A DNA stretch of 64,000 nt from the NCBI RefSeq assembly GCF_035917235.1, contig NZ_CP108423.1:8089501-8153500 (forward strand), read 5' to 3'. The position numbers and the translations under genes are program-made. The stretch is from Streptomyces sp. NBC_01294 (GTDB taxonomy: Bacteria; Actinomycetota; Actinomycetes; Streptomycetales; Streptomycetaceae). Below, one piece after another: positions 18,173-27,395 of the stretch. A model generated the notes under the pieces. It was not told the origin of the DNA, ran no database searches, and was given only the letters and a program-made list of their open reading frames with translations. How positions within the stretch are numbered: position 1 is the stretch's first letter; each line of letters starts with the position of its first letter.

Positions 18173-18605
18173 TCAGTACACCAGCTTGTAGGTGACGTCT
18201 TTCGGGACCGGGTCCGGCGCTGTGTCCGTGTACAGGAGTCGGATCATGGTGAAGCGCCGGACATCGGGGTGCTCCGGCCAGGTCTCCGGACTGCTGAGGG
18301 TCACCGTCACCGGGTAGGGCCGGAAGCGGCCCGCCGCGCAGTAGGGGTTGCAGTCGTTCACCATGTCGATGCCCGTGGCCGTCGCGGTCCGCGGCCCCCA
18401 GGTGTCCCAGCGGAGCTCGACGAGGCGGTTGTTGCCGTCGCCACAGGCCAGCAGGTACTCCTCGGGGCGCACCTGGGCCTTGGAGAAGCAGTCGACGACC
18501 ACGACCGGCTCGGGCACCGGCCGGTGCGGCCCGGGTGTGAGCGGAGGCCGGGACGGTGGCCGCCACCAGGGCTGCCGCCGCGCACAGCAGAGTGGCTGTC
18601 CGCAT
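18173..18605 (-). CDS. Secreted protein of unknown function (frameshifted)
   Basis: A signal peptide MRTATLLCAAAALVAATVPA followed, after a shift near 18540, by a mature domain beginning VVVVDCFSKAQVRPEEYLLA and continuing LRWDTWGPRTATATGIDMVN, YCAAGRFRPYPVTVTLSSPE and FTMIRLLYTDTAPD, ending KDVTYKLVY. Cys residues at DCFSK, LACGD, NDCNP and YCAAG would form two disulfides. The same pattern is, to my recollection, widespread in Streptomyces as an uncharacterised secreted protein. The start is ATG at 18605. It converges with the GNAT gene at 17349-18106. Confidence 0.68.
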
Positions 18606-18874
18606 TCTGGACCGGGGTGCACGAACGTGCCGTCCGTCGCCTGATGCGTCCACGACGCCCTCCTCGCCTGTCGGTCCCACCGTCGGCGCTGAGACCATGC
18701 CCAGCTTCCCCCATCCGGCCGAGACTCGCACCCGCAGGGGCGGTCGGCCGTCCGCGAAGAGGGCCTTGGCCTGCGCGAACAGCCACCGCGGAGCTCGATG
18801 GCGCGGGCCCGGGCGCCGCCGCGACCCGCCATGCCGGCCGGGCATTGTCAGACCCATGGGAGAGGATCATTCTC

Positions 18875-20945
18875 ATGACGATCACCTCCGCCGATGAGGC
18901 ACTGTCCGGCCTGCCCACCCTGTCCAGCCGTGCCGAATACGGCGCCGCGCTCCAGCAGTTGCGCGAGGCGTCGCAGGCGTACTACGGCGGCGAGAACAGC
19001 ATGCTGGACGACGCCGGTTACGACCGGCTGCGGCTGTCCGTGCTCGCCTGGGAGGCGGCGCACCCCGACGAGGCCGCCCAGGACTCCCCGACCGGCCTGG
19101 TCGGGGACGGCGCCGCCCCGGTCGGCGACATAGCGCACACCACCCGCCTGCTCAGCCTCGACAACGTCTTCGACCCGGCCGGCCTCACCGCATGGGGAGC
19201 CTCCCTCGAGCGCCGCCTGGGCCACGTGCCCACGGGCGGCTTCACCGTCGAGCCGAAGATGGACGGAGCGGCCGTCGCCGCCCGCTACCGGGCCGGCCGG
19301 GCTGGAGCAGATCATCACCCGCGGCAACGGCACCCACGGCGAGGACGTCAGCCACGTCATCGGCACCATCGAGGGCCTGCCCGAGCAGCTGCCCGTGCCG
19401 GCCACGTTCGAGGTGCGCGGCGAGGTCCTGTTCACGCAAGCGCAGTTCGAGACCGCGAACGAGGTCCGCACCGCACACGGCGCGCAGGTCTTCGCGAACC
19501 CGCGCAACGGCACGGCCGGCACCTTGCGCGCGAAGGACCGTCCGTACCGGCTCGCGATGACGTTCTGGGCGTACGGAGCGGTCGAGCTCGACGGCGTCGC
19601 CTTCGCGCCCTCCGGGGCCACGCACGCCGAGGCCCTGGCCGCCGTGGCCGGGGCCGGGGTGCAGACCACGGCCGACACACCCGCGGGTCTGCACGTGGCC
19701 GCGACCCTCGCCGAGGCGCAGCAGAAGGTCGACGAGATCGCGGCGCTGCGCCCCGCCCTGCCGTTCGGCATCGACGGGGTCGTGATCAAGGCGAACGACG
19801 CGGCCGAGCAGGCGGCGGCCGGCTTCGGCAGCAGGTTCCCGTACTGGGCGATCGCCTTCAAGCTCCCGGCGGTCGAGCGGCAGACCGTGCTGAAGGATGT
19901 CGTCTGGGACGTGGGCCGTACCGGCGTCCTGGCCCCGACGGCCATCCTCGAGCCGGTCGACATCGACGGATCCACGGTCACCCGGGCCACCCTGCACAAC
20001 CCCGCGGACATCCGCCGCCGCGACCTCCACCTCGGGGACACCGTGACGGTCTACAAGGCCGGCGACATCATCCCCCGCGTTCAGGCGGCCGTCGTGGAAC
20101 GCCGCCCGGACGGCGCACCGGAGGTGCCGCTGCCCACGGCATGCCCCAACTGCGGTGGAGAGATCAACAAGGACCAGGAGCGCTGGCGCTGTGCGAAGGG
20201 GACGGCGTGCGCGCTGCCCGCGCTGATCGAGTACGCCGCCGGGCGCGACATGCTCGACATCGACGGGCTGGGCAAGACGTACGTCAAGGCGCTGATCGAG
20301 TCCGGTGACGTCACCGACGTCGCCGACCTGTTCACCCTCACCGAGGACCAGCTCACGACCGCCTCCGGCAGCGCGAAGCGCGGGGCGAAGCTGGCCGAGC
20401 AGATAGCGGCCGCCAAGTCCCGCCCGCTCAACCGCGTCTTCTGCGCCCTGGGCGTGCTCGGCACCGGGCGCAGCATGTCCCGCCGCATCGCCGCGCACTT
20501 CGGCACGATGGACGCGATCCGGCAGGCCGACGCCTCCGACATGCAGGAAGTCGACGGCATCGGCGGGGAGAAGGCTCCTGTCATCGTCGAACAGGTCGCC
20601 GCCCTGGCCCAGGTCATCGACAAGCTGGTCGCGGCCGGGGTCAACATGAAGGAGCCGCAGCAGCCTCAGGCGGCGGTCGAAGGCCCGCTGGCGGGCAACA
20701 CCGTCGTCGTCACCGGCAAGATGAGCGGTCCGCTGGAGAACATGGGGCGCTCGGAGATGAACGCGCTGATCGAGAAGGCCGGCGGCCGGGCCGGCAGCAG
20801 CGTCAACTCCAAGACCACCTACTTGGTCTGCGCGCCGTCCGCGAGCGGGAAGCCGAGCTCCAAGGCCGTCAAGGCCACGGAACTGGGCGTCACGGTCCTC
20901 ACCCCGGAGGCCTTCGCCGAACTCGTCACCGACTACCTGGGCTGA
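18875..20945 (+). CDS. ligA: NAD-dependent DNA ligase (one apparent frameshift)
   Basis: About 690 residues with the full LigA layout. Domain Ia: ASQAYYGGENSMLDDAGYDR, about residues 33-51. Adenylation domain with the catalytic lysine in EPKMDG (K128), later RNGTAGTLRAKD. OB fold: DVGRTGVLAPTAILEPV. Zinc finger: CPNCGGEINKDQERWRCAKG with four Cys. HhH domain around QEVDGIGGEKAPVIVEQ. C-terminal BRCT: AGNTVVVTGKMSG. It seals 5'-phosphate nicks using NAD. A single extra G near 19301-19304 breaks the frame between RYRAGR and LEQIITRGNGTHGED. The start is ATG at 18875. Streptomyces often carries two LigA proteins; divergent spelling of the first domain suggests this may be the accessory one, which is inference. 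Confidence 0.9.
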
Positions 20946-20993
20946 CCTTTGTCCCGGCCGTCGTCCTGGCCGAGCCGCCGAGCCGCCGAGCCG

Positions 20994-21617
20994 CTACGGC
21001 GCGGCGGTCAGGCCGGCCGTGGTGAAGATCCGGTCGAGGTGGTGGTGGAGCACCGCGACGGCCGACTCCGGCCCCCGCTGGCCCACGAGGATGCTGGTGC
21101 CCATGGTCGCCGTCATGGCGAGCAGGCCGATCGCCTCGGTGCGCGCGTCGGCGTCGGGGTCGGCGAGTCCGGCCTCCTGCGCCTGCTCGATGAGGCCGGC
21201 CACGGCGTTCTCCGCGGCGTCCGGGTTGTCGATGAAGGGCTGCGCGGCCAGGGCCTCGTCGGTCACGGACAGGATGGAGTAGGAGCTGTAGAGGAGGTGG
21301 AAGGTCCGGCTCTCCTCGTCGGTGGGGAGAGAGGCCAGCAGCAGCGCCTCGATGGTCGCGCGCGGGCCGGGGTCGGGGCCTGCGGCGCGGAGGCGGGCGC
21401 CCACACGTGCGGTGAAGCGGTCGGTCAGGTGCTGGAGCCCGTAGAAGAGAAGTCTTTCCTTGGTCTGGAAGTAGTACTGCACGAGCCGGAGTGACACTCC
21501 GGCCTCGGCTGCCACGTCACGCATGCCGACCGCGTGCAGTCCGCGCCGTCCGGCGACCCGGATGAGCGCCTCGGCGATCTGCGTTCGCCGCTCCTCGTGG
21601 TCCACGCGCTTTGGCAT
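20994..21617 (-). CDS. TetR-family transcriptional regulator
   Basis: Complete, 207 residues. The N-terminal HTH reads GMRDVAAEAGVSLRLVQYYF at about residues 32-51, after a first helix RRTQIAEALIRVAGRRG. The all-helical C-terminal domain binds an unknown ligand. The start is ATG at 21617; the frame runs further upstream over the operator region but without a suitable ribosome-binding site. It is divergent from an alpha/beta hydrolase gene and two palindromes lie between them, so it very likely controls both itself and the hydrolase. Confidence 0.9.
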   Translation of the reverse strand: MPKRVDHEERRTQIAEALIRVAGRRGLHAVGMRDVAAEAGVSLRLVQYYFQTKERLLFYGLQHLTDRFTARVGARLRAAGPDPGPRATIEALLLASLPTDEESRTFHLLYSSYSILSVTDEALAAQPFIDNPDAAENAVAGLIEQAQEAGLADPDADARTEAIGLLAMTATMGTSILVGQRGPESAVAVLHHHLDRIFTTAGLTAAP

Positions 21618-21684
21618 GTGTCGTGTCTCCGCCCGTCGGTGGTGCGTTCGCGGTCCGGTCTCGCCGGACTCTTCATGATACCGC

Positions 21685-21717
21685 CGTACCATTTTTATGG
21701 TACGTTCGTATTACGAA
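21685..21717. promoter_or_regulatory. Two adjacent palindromes, probable TetR operators
   Basis: Site 1 (21685-21704) is CGTACCAT-TTTT-ATGGTACG, a perfect 8-bp inverted repeat. Site 2 (21705-21717) is TTCGTA-T-TACGAA, also perfect. They abut in the 125-bp gap between the divergent TetR and hydrolase genes. Shared core letters (GTAC/CGTA) suggest the same protein may bind both, which is inference. Confidence 0.7.
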
Positions 21718-21742
21718 GAACGGATCTTCCCGGAGGTGCCCC

Positions 21743-22699
21743 GTGCCCGAGAACACGACCCGAACCCGCGCGCGCCGCGACATCGGCCGCTACGTGAACG
21801 ACACCTTGCGCGACCGGTACTTCGCCGCCTGCGACGCGCTCGACGCGCTGGGCGCGCCCGCCCGCTCCGAGACGGACGTCGAGACGAGCTTCGGCACCAC
21901 GCACGTCTACCGGTACGGCCCCGCCGACCCGGCAGCCGAGTCACGCACGCCCGTGGTCCTGATACACGGTTCGGGAGGCTGCTCCGCCCAGTGGTACCCC
22001 AACACCCTTGCCCTCAGCGCCGAGCGCCCCGTCTACGCCCTCGACACCCCCGGCGACCCCGGCCGCAGCGTCCAGCGCGAACCGATGTGGCAGCCCGAGC
22101 GCGCGGCCCAGTGGATGGACGAGGCCCTCGACGCGCTGGGCCTCGACAATGTCCACCTCGTCGGCTCCTCGTACGGCGGCTGGCTGGTCATCAACCAGGC
22201 CCACCTTCGACCCGGGCGGCTCGCCTCGGTCACCGCCCTCGACCCGGGCGGTCTGGAGAAGGTCGGCCTGCGCTTCTTCGTATGGATCTTCGCCAGCCTC
22301 TTCGCCACCTACGCCCCCAAGGCGTGGCGCCCCCGCCTCGCCAAGTGGCTGGAGCAGCCGGTGATCGTCGTCCCCGAGCTCCGCGCGATGATCCAGGCCA
22401 GCGTGAAGGCCTTCCGGATCCGCCGCCCCGCCCCGCTGCCGCTCTCGGACGCGGAACTGGGCTCCATCCGAACGCCGTTCTACCTGATCATGGGCAAGCG
22501 CAGCCTGCTCGTCCACCCGCAGCGGCAGCTGGAACGCGTACCGCGCCTGATCCCGGGCGCCCGCGCCGAGATCGTCGCCGCGACCGGGCACGGACCGCAG
22601 ATCGACCACCCCGACCTGGTCAACGCCCGGATGCTGAGCTTCATGGAGGACATCGACTCCCTCGACCCGGCCGCAGCCCGCGGGCCCGTCGACGCGTAA
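21743..22699 (+). CDS. Alpha/beta-fold hydrolase
   Basis: 318 residues, uninterrupted. Oxyanion-hole strand PVVLIHGSGGC at about residues 70-80, nucleophile elbow VGSSYGGWL with the likely catalytic Ser143, and the catalytic His in ATGHGPQIDHP near the C-terminus. The lid region (RFFVWIFASLFATYAPKAWR) is hydrophobic. The substrate is unknown; the family includes esterases, epoxide hydrolases and C-C hydrolases. The start is GTG at 21743 with GGAGG 7 bases before it. Under probable control of the divergent TetR regulator through two palindromes. Confidence 0.88.
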   Translation: MPENTTRTRARRDIGRYVNDTLRDRYFAACDALDALGAPARSETDVETSFGTTHVYRYGPADPAAESRTPVVLIHGSGGCSAQWYPNTLALSAERPVYALDTPGDPGRSVQREPMWQPERAAQWMDEALDALGLDNVHLVGSSYGGWLVINQAHLRPGRLASVTALDPGGLEKVGLRFFVWIFASLFATYAPKAWRPRLAKWLEQPVIVVPELRAMIQASVKAFRIRRPAPLPLSDAELGSIRTPFYLIMGKRSLLVHPQRQLERVPRLIPGARAEIVAATGHGPQIDHPDLVNARMLSFMEDIDSLDPAAARGPVDA

Positions 22700-22965
22700 T
22701 CCCCACGGCCCGCGGGAGGGCGGGTGCCTCTCGTGCTCCTGGCCGTCCTGGACCGACAGTTGCTCGCGGACTTCCGGGGTGTCCAGGTACATGCGCCACT
22801 GGACGACCGTGCCGATCCGGACGTGGGCGGTCCGGAGCGCAGGACCGGCGAGGCGTGGCTCCGCAGCTTCTGGTGCCGCCGCCGCAAGTGCTACAGAGTG
22901 GTCGTTCGCACCCCGTTCGTACCCCTGCGCATCCGGCAGCACCACTGGACCCATGGAGTTCCGCT

Positions 22966-23779
22966 GTGGCCACGACCTCTGAAACGCCCGGGACGACGCC
23001 CGTCGATCCGCCTGCCGTGCGGATCGAAGGAGACGGCCCCGTCCGTACGGTGATCCTGAGCCGCCCCGGGGTCCGCAACGCGGTCGATGGCCCGACGGCG
23101 GCCCAACTCGCCGATTCTTTCCGTGCGTTCGAGGAGGACGAGAGTGCGGCCGTCGCCGTGCTGTGGGGCGAGGGCGGTACGTTCTGCGCGGGCGCGGACC
23201 TCAAGGCCGTCGGTACCGACCGCGGCAACCAGGTGCTCGCCCAGGGCGACGGGCCGATGGGCCCCACGCGGATGAGCCTGACCAAACCGGTGATCGCCGC
23301 GGTCAGCGGCCACGCCGTGGGCGGGCGGACTCGAACTGGCCCTGTGGTGCGACCTGAGGGTGGCCGAGGAGGACGCGACCTTCGGCGTGTTCTGCCGCCG
23401 CTGGGGCGTGCCGCTGATCGACGGCGGTACGGTGCGGCTGCCGCGCCTGATCGGCGAGAGCCGCGCGATGGACCTGATCCTCACCGGCCGCCCGGTGGCC
23501 GCAACCGAGGCGTACGAGATCGGCCTCAGCCAACCGCCTCGTGCCGCCCGGGAAGCCCGCGGCGCGGCGGAGCGACTGGCCCACGAGATCGCCGGGTTCC
23601 CGCAGGTGTGCCTGCGGCACGACCGGCTCTCCGTACGGGAGCAGCACGGCCTGACCGAGCAGGAGGCCCTGGCCGTCGAGTACCGCCACGGCCTCGTTCC
23701 GCTCACGGCGGGGGAGACCCAGGCGGGCGCCGACCGATTCGCCGCCGGAGCCGGCGGCCACGGCTCCTTCAGCGGCTGA
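22966..23779 (+). CDS. Enoyl-CoA hydratase/isomerase family protein (frameshifted)
   Basis: Crotonase-fold protein of about 270 residues. ILSRPGVRNAVDGPTAAQLA, then FCAGADLKAVG (oxyanion-hole motif), then, after an extra G near 23322-23326, AVGGGLELALWCDLRVAEED (second oxyanion-hole motif), FGVFCRRWGVPLIDGGTVRL and GRPVAATEAYEIGL. A second disturbance near 23530-23560 scrambles ANRLVPPGKA. These enzymes add water to, or isomerise, enoyl-CoA thioesters; the Glu pair typical of hydratases is not obvious, so another crotonase activity is possible. The start is GTG at 22966 with a weak GGAG. The 266 bases before it hold no recognisable gene. Confidence 0.82.
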
Positions 23780-23974
23780 TCAGCACAGCACCGCGGTCGC
23801 AGCTGACGCCTGGCCCGGCGCTCGTGGCCTGTCACACGCCTGTGATCAGTCGGCGGACACGCTCGCGAAGTCGCCCGGCCAAGCTCTTCATACAGGAACA
23901 AACCAGGGCATTAAGCCCTCTGCTTCCGAAGCCGTGAGCAGCGATGACCGAGCCGATCCGGCGGAGGAAATCCC

Positions 23975-24217
23975 ATGAGCCTCACCCTCACGATGCCGCA
24001 GACCCAGACCCAGACGCAGGCCCCCGCAGTGGCACTGGCCCCGCGCGAGCAGGAGGCCCTGGGATACATCGCCGCAGGTCACACCTACCTGCAGACGGCC
24101 CGCCAGATGGGACTCTCCAAGCACACCGTCGACGCCTACCTCCGCCGCATCCGCGCCAAGCTGAACGTCCACACCACCGCCGAGCTCACCCGCCTGGCCA
24201 TGAGCCTCGGCCTGTGA
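23975..24217 (+). CDS. Short LuxR-type HTH regulator, 80 aa
   Basis: Almost the whole protein is one LuxR/GerE DNA-binding domain: LAPREQEALGYIAAGHTYLQ, then TARQMGLSKHTVDAYLRRIR and AKLNVHTTAELTRLA, preceded by a Thr/Gln-rich tail (residues 8-17 are alternating TQ). There is no receiver or ligand domain, so it is either a constitutive binder or needs a partner. Stand-alone GerE-like proteins are known regulators in Actinobacteria. The start is ATG at 23975 with GGAGG 8 bases upstream. The next gene begins 80 bases downstream and may be co-transcribed. Confidence 0.8.
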   Translation: MSLTLTMPQTQTQTQAPAVALAPREQEALGYIAAGHTYLQTARQMGLSKHTVDAYLRRIRAKLNVHTTAELTRLAMSLGL

Positions 24218-24297
24218 CACCCAGCCGCCAGGCAGCTGACCAGCAGTTTTGGTGAAAACTCCTGGACCGGGACGCCCTAAACCCGGATCATGAACGG

Positions 24298-24809
24298 GTG
24301 ACCCCCACCGAATCAGCGGCAAGCGCCCTGCAGGACCATGCCTCCCTCTGGCGCGTGGGCGAAGGCTGTGCGACCGATGTCGTCAGCGCCGCCTGCGATG
24401 CGCTCGTCGCCGGACTCGACAGCCCCGCTCTTCGCATCCTGGCCGCCTGCACGCGCGCCGAGGCGGACTATGACGTGCACGATTTGCTTCCCCCCGCGCT
24501 CGACGAGCTCGGCCTCACCCTCCTTCCGGCCGGCAGCGAAGCCGCCGAGGAAGCTCGCCAGCGAGAAGCGCTCGCACGCCGCATGCTGGCCGGGCGAGCT
24601 GGAGCCCTGGGACCTCACGCACCGTATCCACCACCGGCAATGGACACGACCTGGCTCTGACTGCACGGCTCGTCGAACTCGACGACGAGTACGGCATGCT
24701 CGAAGCCGAATACGGCGACGGAGCCGTGGATGAGGTCAGTGCTGCGGTCACTGCCGAAGCCCGCCGCCTCGCGGGCCACCCTCACGTCGCGGCCGACTCC
24801 AGGACGTAA
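24298..24809 (+). CDS. Hypothetical protein, about 170 aa (frameshifted)
   Basis: Acidic, helical and soluble. The N-terminal part reads ALRILAACTRAEADYDVHDL and LLPPALDELGLTLLPAGSEA; after a shift near 24595 the frame continues LEPWDLTHRIHHRNGHD-like sequence, then ARLVELDDEYGMLEAEYGDG and VDEVSAAVTAEARRLAG, stop TAA at 24807. The even mix of Asp, Glu, Leu and Ala, and coding-like codon use on both sides of the shift, support one gene. The family is unknown to me. The start is GTG at 24298; ribosome binding there is weak. It follows the LuxR-type gene on the same strand. Confidence 0.55.
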
Positions 24810-24950
24810 CCGGCGTGGTGCCCGGTCGGGGGAGGGAGGTCACAGGGCGGGACCCTTATGGACCTCTTGCTCCGTATGTCACTCTGGCCGGTGAATCGGG
24901 TCACCCGCCTGCCACGCGACCCGGACGACCGACCGACACGGAAAACGCCC

Positions 24951-25737
24951 ATGTCATTGCCGCTCCCGTCCCGTGCCCTGCCCGCCGTACTGGCCGGCGC
25001 CGTGACCGCCCTGCTGGTGGCGTGCGCGCCCTCGGCCGCCGCCGGTGCCGCGGCACGATCGCAGACGGCGGCGGTACCCGCCTCGTCTCCGGCCGCCCCG
25101 CCCGCGGCCTCCGCGGCGTCCACGCCTGCCCGGGCGCCCGCCTCCGCTCCCAGCACCACTCCCTCCGCCCCGGCGGCCGCGGACCCGGGCGTCGACCTCC
25201 GGACCCAGGCCTCGGTGCTGTCCATACCCTCTGCGGGCATCTCCGGACTGAGCGTGGAGCGCGTACGAGGGCACCACCGACGACGTCGCGGGAACCCGCA
25301 TCCAGGACCGCGGCGTGGCGGCGAGCCCGTACGGGAAGCGGGGCGGAGCCGGACCCCGGTCAGGTGGGCAACTTCCTGGTCACCGCGCACTGCGCCTGTC
25401 GGCGGGCGGCTTCCGCCGCGCGACCTGCCCGCGGTGGACAAGGGCGACACGGTCCGCGTGACCGCGGGTGCGGTGGAGTACACCTACGAGATCGTCGCGA
25501 CCCGCAAGACGTCCTTCCGGTCGGAGCGCTCGCTGAGCGAACAGCGCGCGGCAGTGCCCGGGAAGCCCGGGGTGGCCCCCACCCAGGCCATGATCACGAT
25601 CTCGACCTGCGCCACACCGGAGGACCAACGCCGAGGGCAACTCCTGGAGCGACGCCCAGGGCAACCCCGAGCACCGCATCGACAAGATAGGCGTCCTGCG
25701 CAAGACCTCCCCGGCCCCGGCCCCGGCCGCCGGCTGA
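24951..25737 (+). CDS. Class F-like sortase, secreted (frameshifted)
   Basis: A signal or lipoprotein-like leader (LPAVLAGAVTALLVACAPSA) is followed by a long Ala/Pro/Ser-rich linker and a sortase domain: LSIPSAGISGLSV, then after shifts VGNFLVTAHR (catalytic-type His), LPAVDKGDTVRVTAGAVEYT, and AMITISTCATPED, whose TISTC holds the catalytic Cys of the sortase TLxTC motif. The end reads IDKIGVLRKTS. Such sortases are transpeptidases acting outside the membrane; class F members are common in Actinobacteria but few have known substrates. Apparent shifts lie near 25258, 25330, 25395 and 25625. The start is ATG at 24951. A hairpin follows 42 bases after the stop. Confidence 0.72.
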
Positions 25738-25778
25738 GCGCGGCAAGAGGCGGATCGCGCCATTGCCCCGCTCCGCGA

Positions 25779-25809
25779 GGGAAGCCGACTCCTGGCTGGT
25801 CGGCTCCCC
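25779..25809 (+). terminator. Hairpin downstream of the sortase gene
   Basis: Arms GGGAAGCCGAC and GTCGGCTCCCC pair with one A/C mismatch around a 9-base loop, 42 bases after the sortase stop codon. Confidence 0.65.
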
Positions 25810-25976
25810 GCGCGGACTCGTACCGACCGGTAATTCCAGCCAATTCTCGGCACGCAGCTGACATGCTCCTGACACTTAGAGGTGGCTGTGGGACCCTCCC
25901 GGCACGCACTCCGCACCCTCTGAGAGGCCCAGCGCCTCGCCCACCCCCACCAGTACGTGGCATGGAGGAGCGAATC

Positions 25977-26543
25977 ATGAAGCACATCGTGCACAGGAGC
26001 AGCAGGACCACCACCAGCCGCCGGACCCATGGCACCCGCGTCTCGCGCATCGCCGGCATCGCGACGCTGCTCGTCGCGGCGGCCTTCACCGGTACCGGCA
26101 CCGCCCTCGCGCACAGCCCCGGCGCCGCGGCCGCCGACCAGAAGGTCGACGGCGTGATCGTGGTCGCCGGCAACAGCTGCAGCTGGACCAACGCGAGCAC
26201 CAGCGCGGCCGCCCCCGCCCCCCTTACCGTCGACCGCACCACGATCAACGCTCCGGGAGGCAACCTGGCCTGTGGCGGCGGCATCGCCGCCTCCCTCAAC
26301 AACAACCCCGCCTTCACCTTCGACGACGCGGCCGGCACGGCGCGGACCGACCTGATCGACATCACCGGCCGGCAGAGCTTCATCTCCTGTCGCTACAAGG
26401 CGACGAACATCGTGTGGGACCGCGACGGAGTGAGCCGGAAGTACGTCAACCGGGCCTTCACCGCCGCCAAGACCTCGGGCAGTTTCCTGTGCCCGGGCTC
26501 CGTCGCCACCCCGGCCGGGGACGCGTCCATGCTGTTCCGCTGA
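25977..26543 (+). CDS. Secreted protein of unknown function, 188 aa
   Basis: A long signal peptide with Arg-rich start (residues 1-48: ...RRTHGTRVSRIAGIATLLVA...GTALAHS) leads to a mature domain that begins AAADQKVDGVIVVAGNSCSW. Cys residues occur in NSCSW, LACGG, ISCRY and FLCPG, consistent with two disulfides. The repeated small strands (FTFDDAAGTARTDLIDITG, NIVWDRDGVSRKYVNRAF) look beta-rich. I do not recognise the family. The start is ATG at 25977 with GGAGG 9 bases upstream. A hairpin at 26565-26594 follows the stop. Confidence 0.75.
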   Translation: MKHIVHRSSRTTTSRRTHGTRVSRIAGIATLLVAAAFTGTGTALAHSPGAAAADQKVDGVIVVAGNSCSWTNASTSAAAPAPLTVDRTTINAPGGNLACGGGIAASLNNNPAFTFDDAAGTARTDLIDITGRQSFISCRYKATNIVWDRDGVSRKYVNRAFTAAKTSGSFLCPGSVATPAGDASMLFR

Positions 26544-26564
26544 GCCTGCGGCACAGCGCAGGGC

Positions 26565-26594
26565 GGGGCGGGCTGGAGTTTCAGGGCCCGCCCC
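26565..26594 (+). terminator. Hairpin after the secreted-protein gene
   Basis: Arms GGGGCGGGC and GCCCGCCCC (9 bp, perfect) around a 12-base loop, 22 bases after the stop at 26543. Confidence 0.65.
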
Positions 26595-26663
26595 GGACCC
26601 TGCGAGGTCGTCCCCGGCCACCCCGGCTCACGGCCTCGGCCCCGGCACAGCCGCCCGGCCGGC

Positions 26664-27327
26664 GTGCAGGGGCATCATGGCCATGTGAACGCGTTCCCGA
26701 CCGCCGGTGGCGGAGCCGGCGTCCCAGGGTTCCTCGAGGTGGCTCCCACACCTCGGACCGCCGTCGTGTGGCTGCCTCCGGCCGGACTGTGGCCCCCCAT
26801 CCAGGACATCCGCGCCGAGCACGACCCCCAGATCCGACGCTGGCCTCCGCACGTGAACCTGATCTTCGGCTTCGTCCCGGAGGCCGACTTCGACGGGGCG
26901 GCCCCACTGCTGGCCGCCGCTGCCACCGACATCGAGCCCTTCTCCATCCGCCTCAGCGGAGTGCACGCGTTCCGGCACCGCAGCTACGCCACCGTGTGGC
27001 TGGACCCCGCCGCGGCCGGCCTGGCCCCGTGGACAGCCCTCCAGGGCGCCCTGGCGGAGCCCTTCCCCCGATGCCGCGGCCGGTTCCCGTCGTTCACGCC
27101 GCACTTGTCGCTGGGGCGCACCCACGATCCGCGTCGCCTGGCCACGGAGTGCGCCGCCCGCCTGGGCAGCCTGTCGGCGCAGGTGCAGGAGATCGTGGTG
27201 GTCTCACGCCGTGACGACGAGCCCATGCAACCCCGTCTCACGATCCGCCTGGGCACGGGCGAACTGCACTTGGCACCACGACTCCGACACCTCACCCCGG
27301 GCCCGGCGACGGCCGCCGTACGGAGTG
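26664..27327 (+). CDS. 2'-5' RNA ligase / 2H phosphoesterase family protein
   Basis: About 200 residues with both hallmark histidine motifs of the 2H phosphoesterase fold: [12 protein letters not shown] at about residues 60-71 and [11 protein letters not shown] at about 145-155 (pattern HxN/TL and HxSL). The fold around them is typical: [20 protein letters not shown] before the second motif and [20 protein letters not shown] after it. Members cut or ligate 2',5'- or cyclic-phosphate bonds in RNA or nucleotides; the substrate here is unknown. The frame is open past the next gene, so the C-terminus is probably disturbed near 27270, and the end given is the first stop reached with one shift. The start GTG at 26664 is uncertain; GTG 26685 is an alternative. 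Confidence 0.68.
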
Positions 27328-27395
27328 AGCAGTGCGGGACCGGATGCGGCGCCGCCTCCGGGACAGGTGCCGCCGGCCGGTGGGATAGTCGAACC

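Noticed and set aside
22700..22965. Minus-strand segment reading HVRIGTVVQWRMYLDTPEVR as a gene remnant
   Set aside because: Only about 30 protein-like residues without a start, a stop in context or a recognised family; too little to annotate.
24858..26543. A single protein joining the sortase and the downstream secreted protein
   Set aside because: The second part has its own signal peptide and GGAGG site, and a hairpin lies between them.
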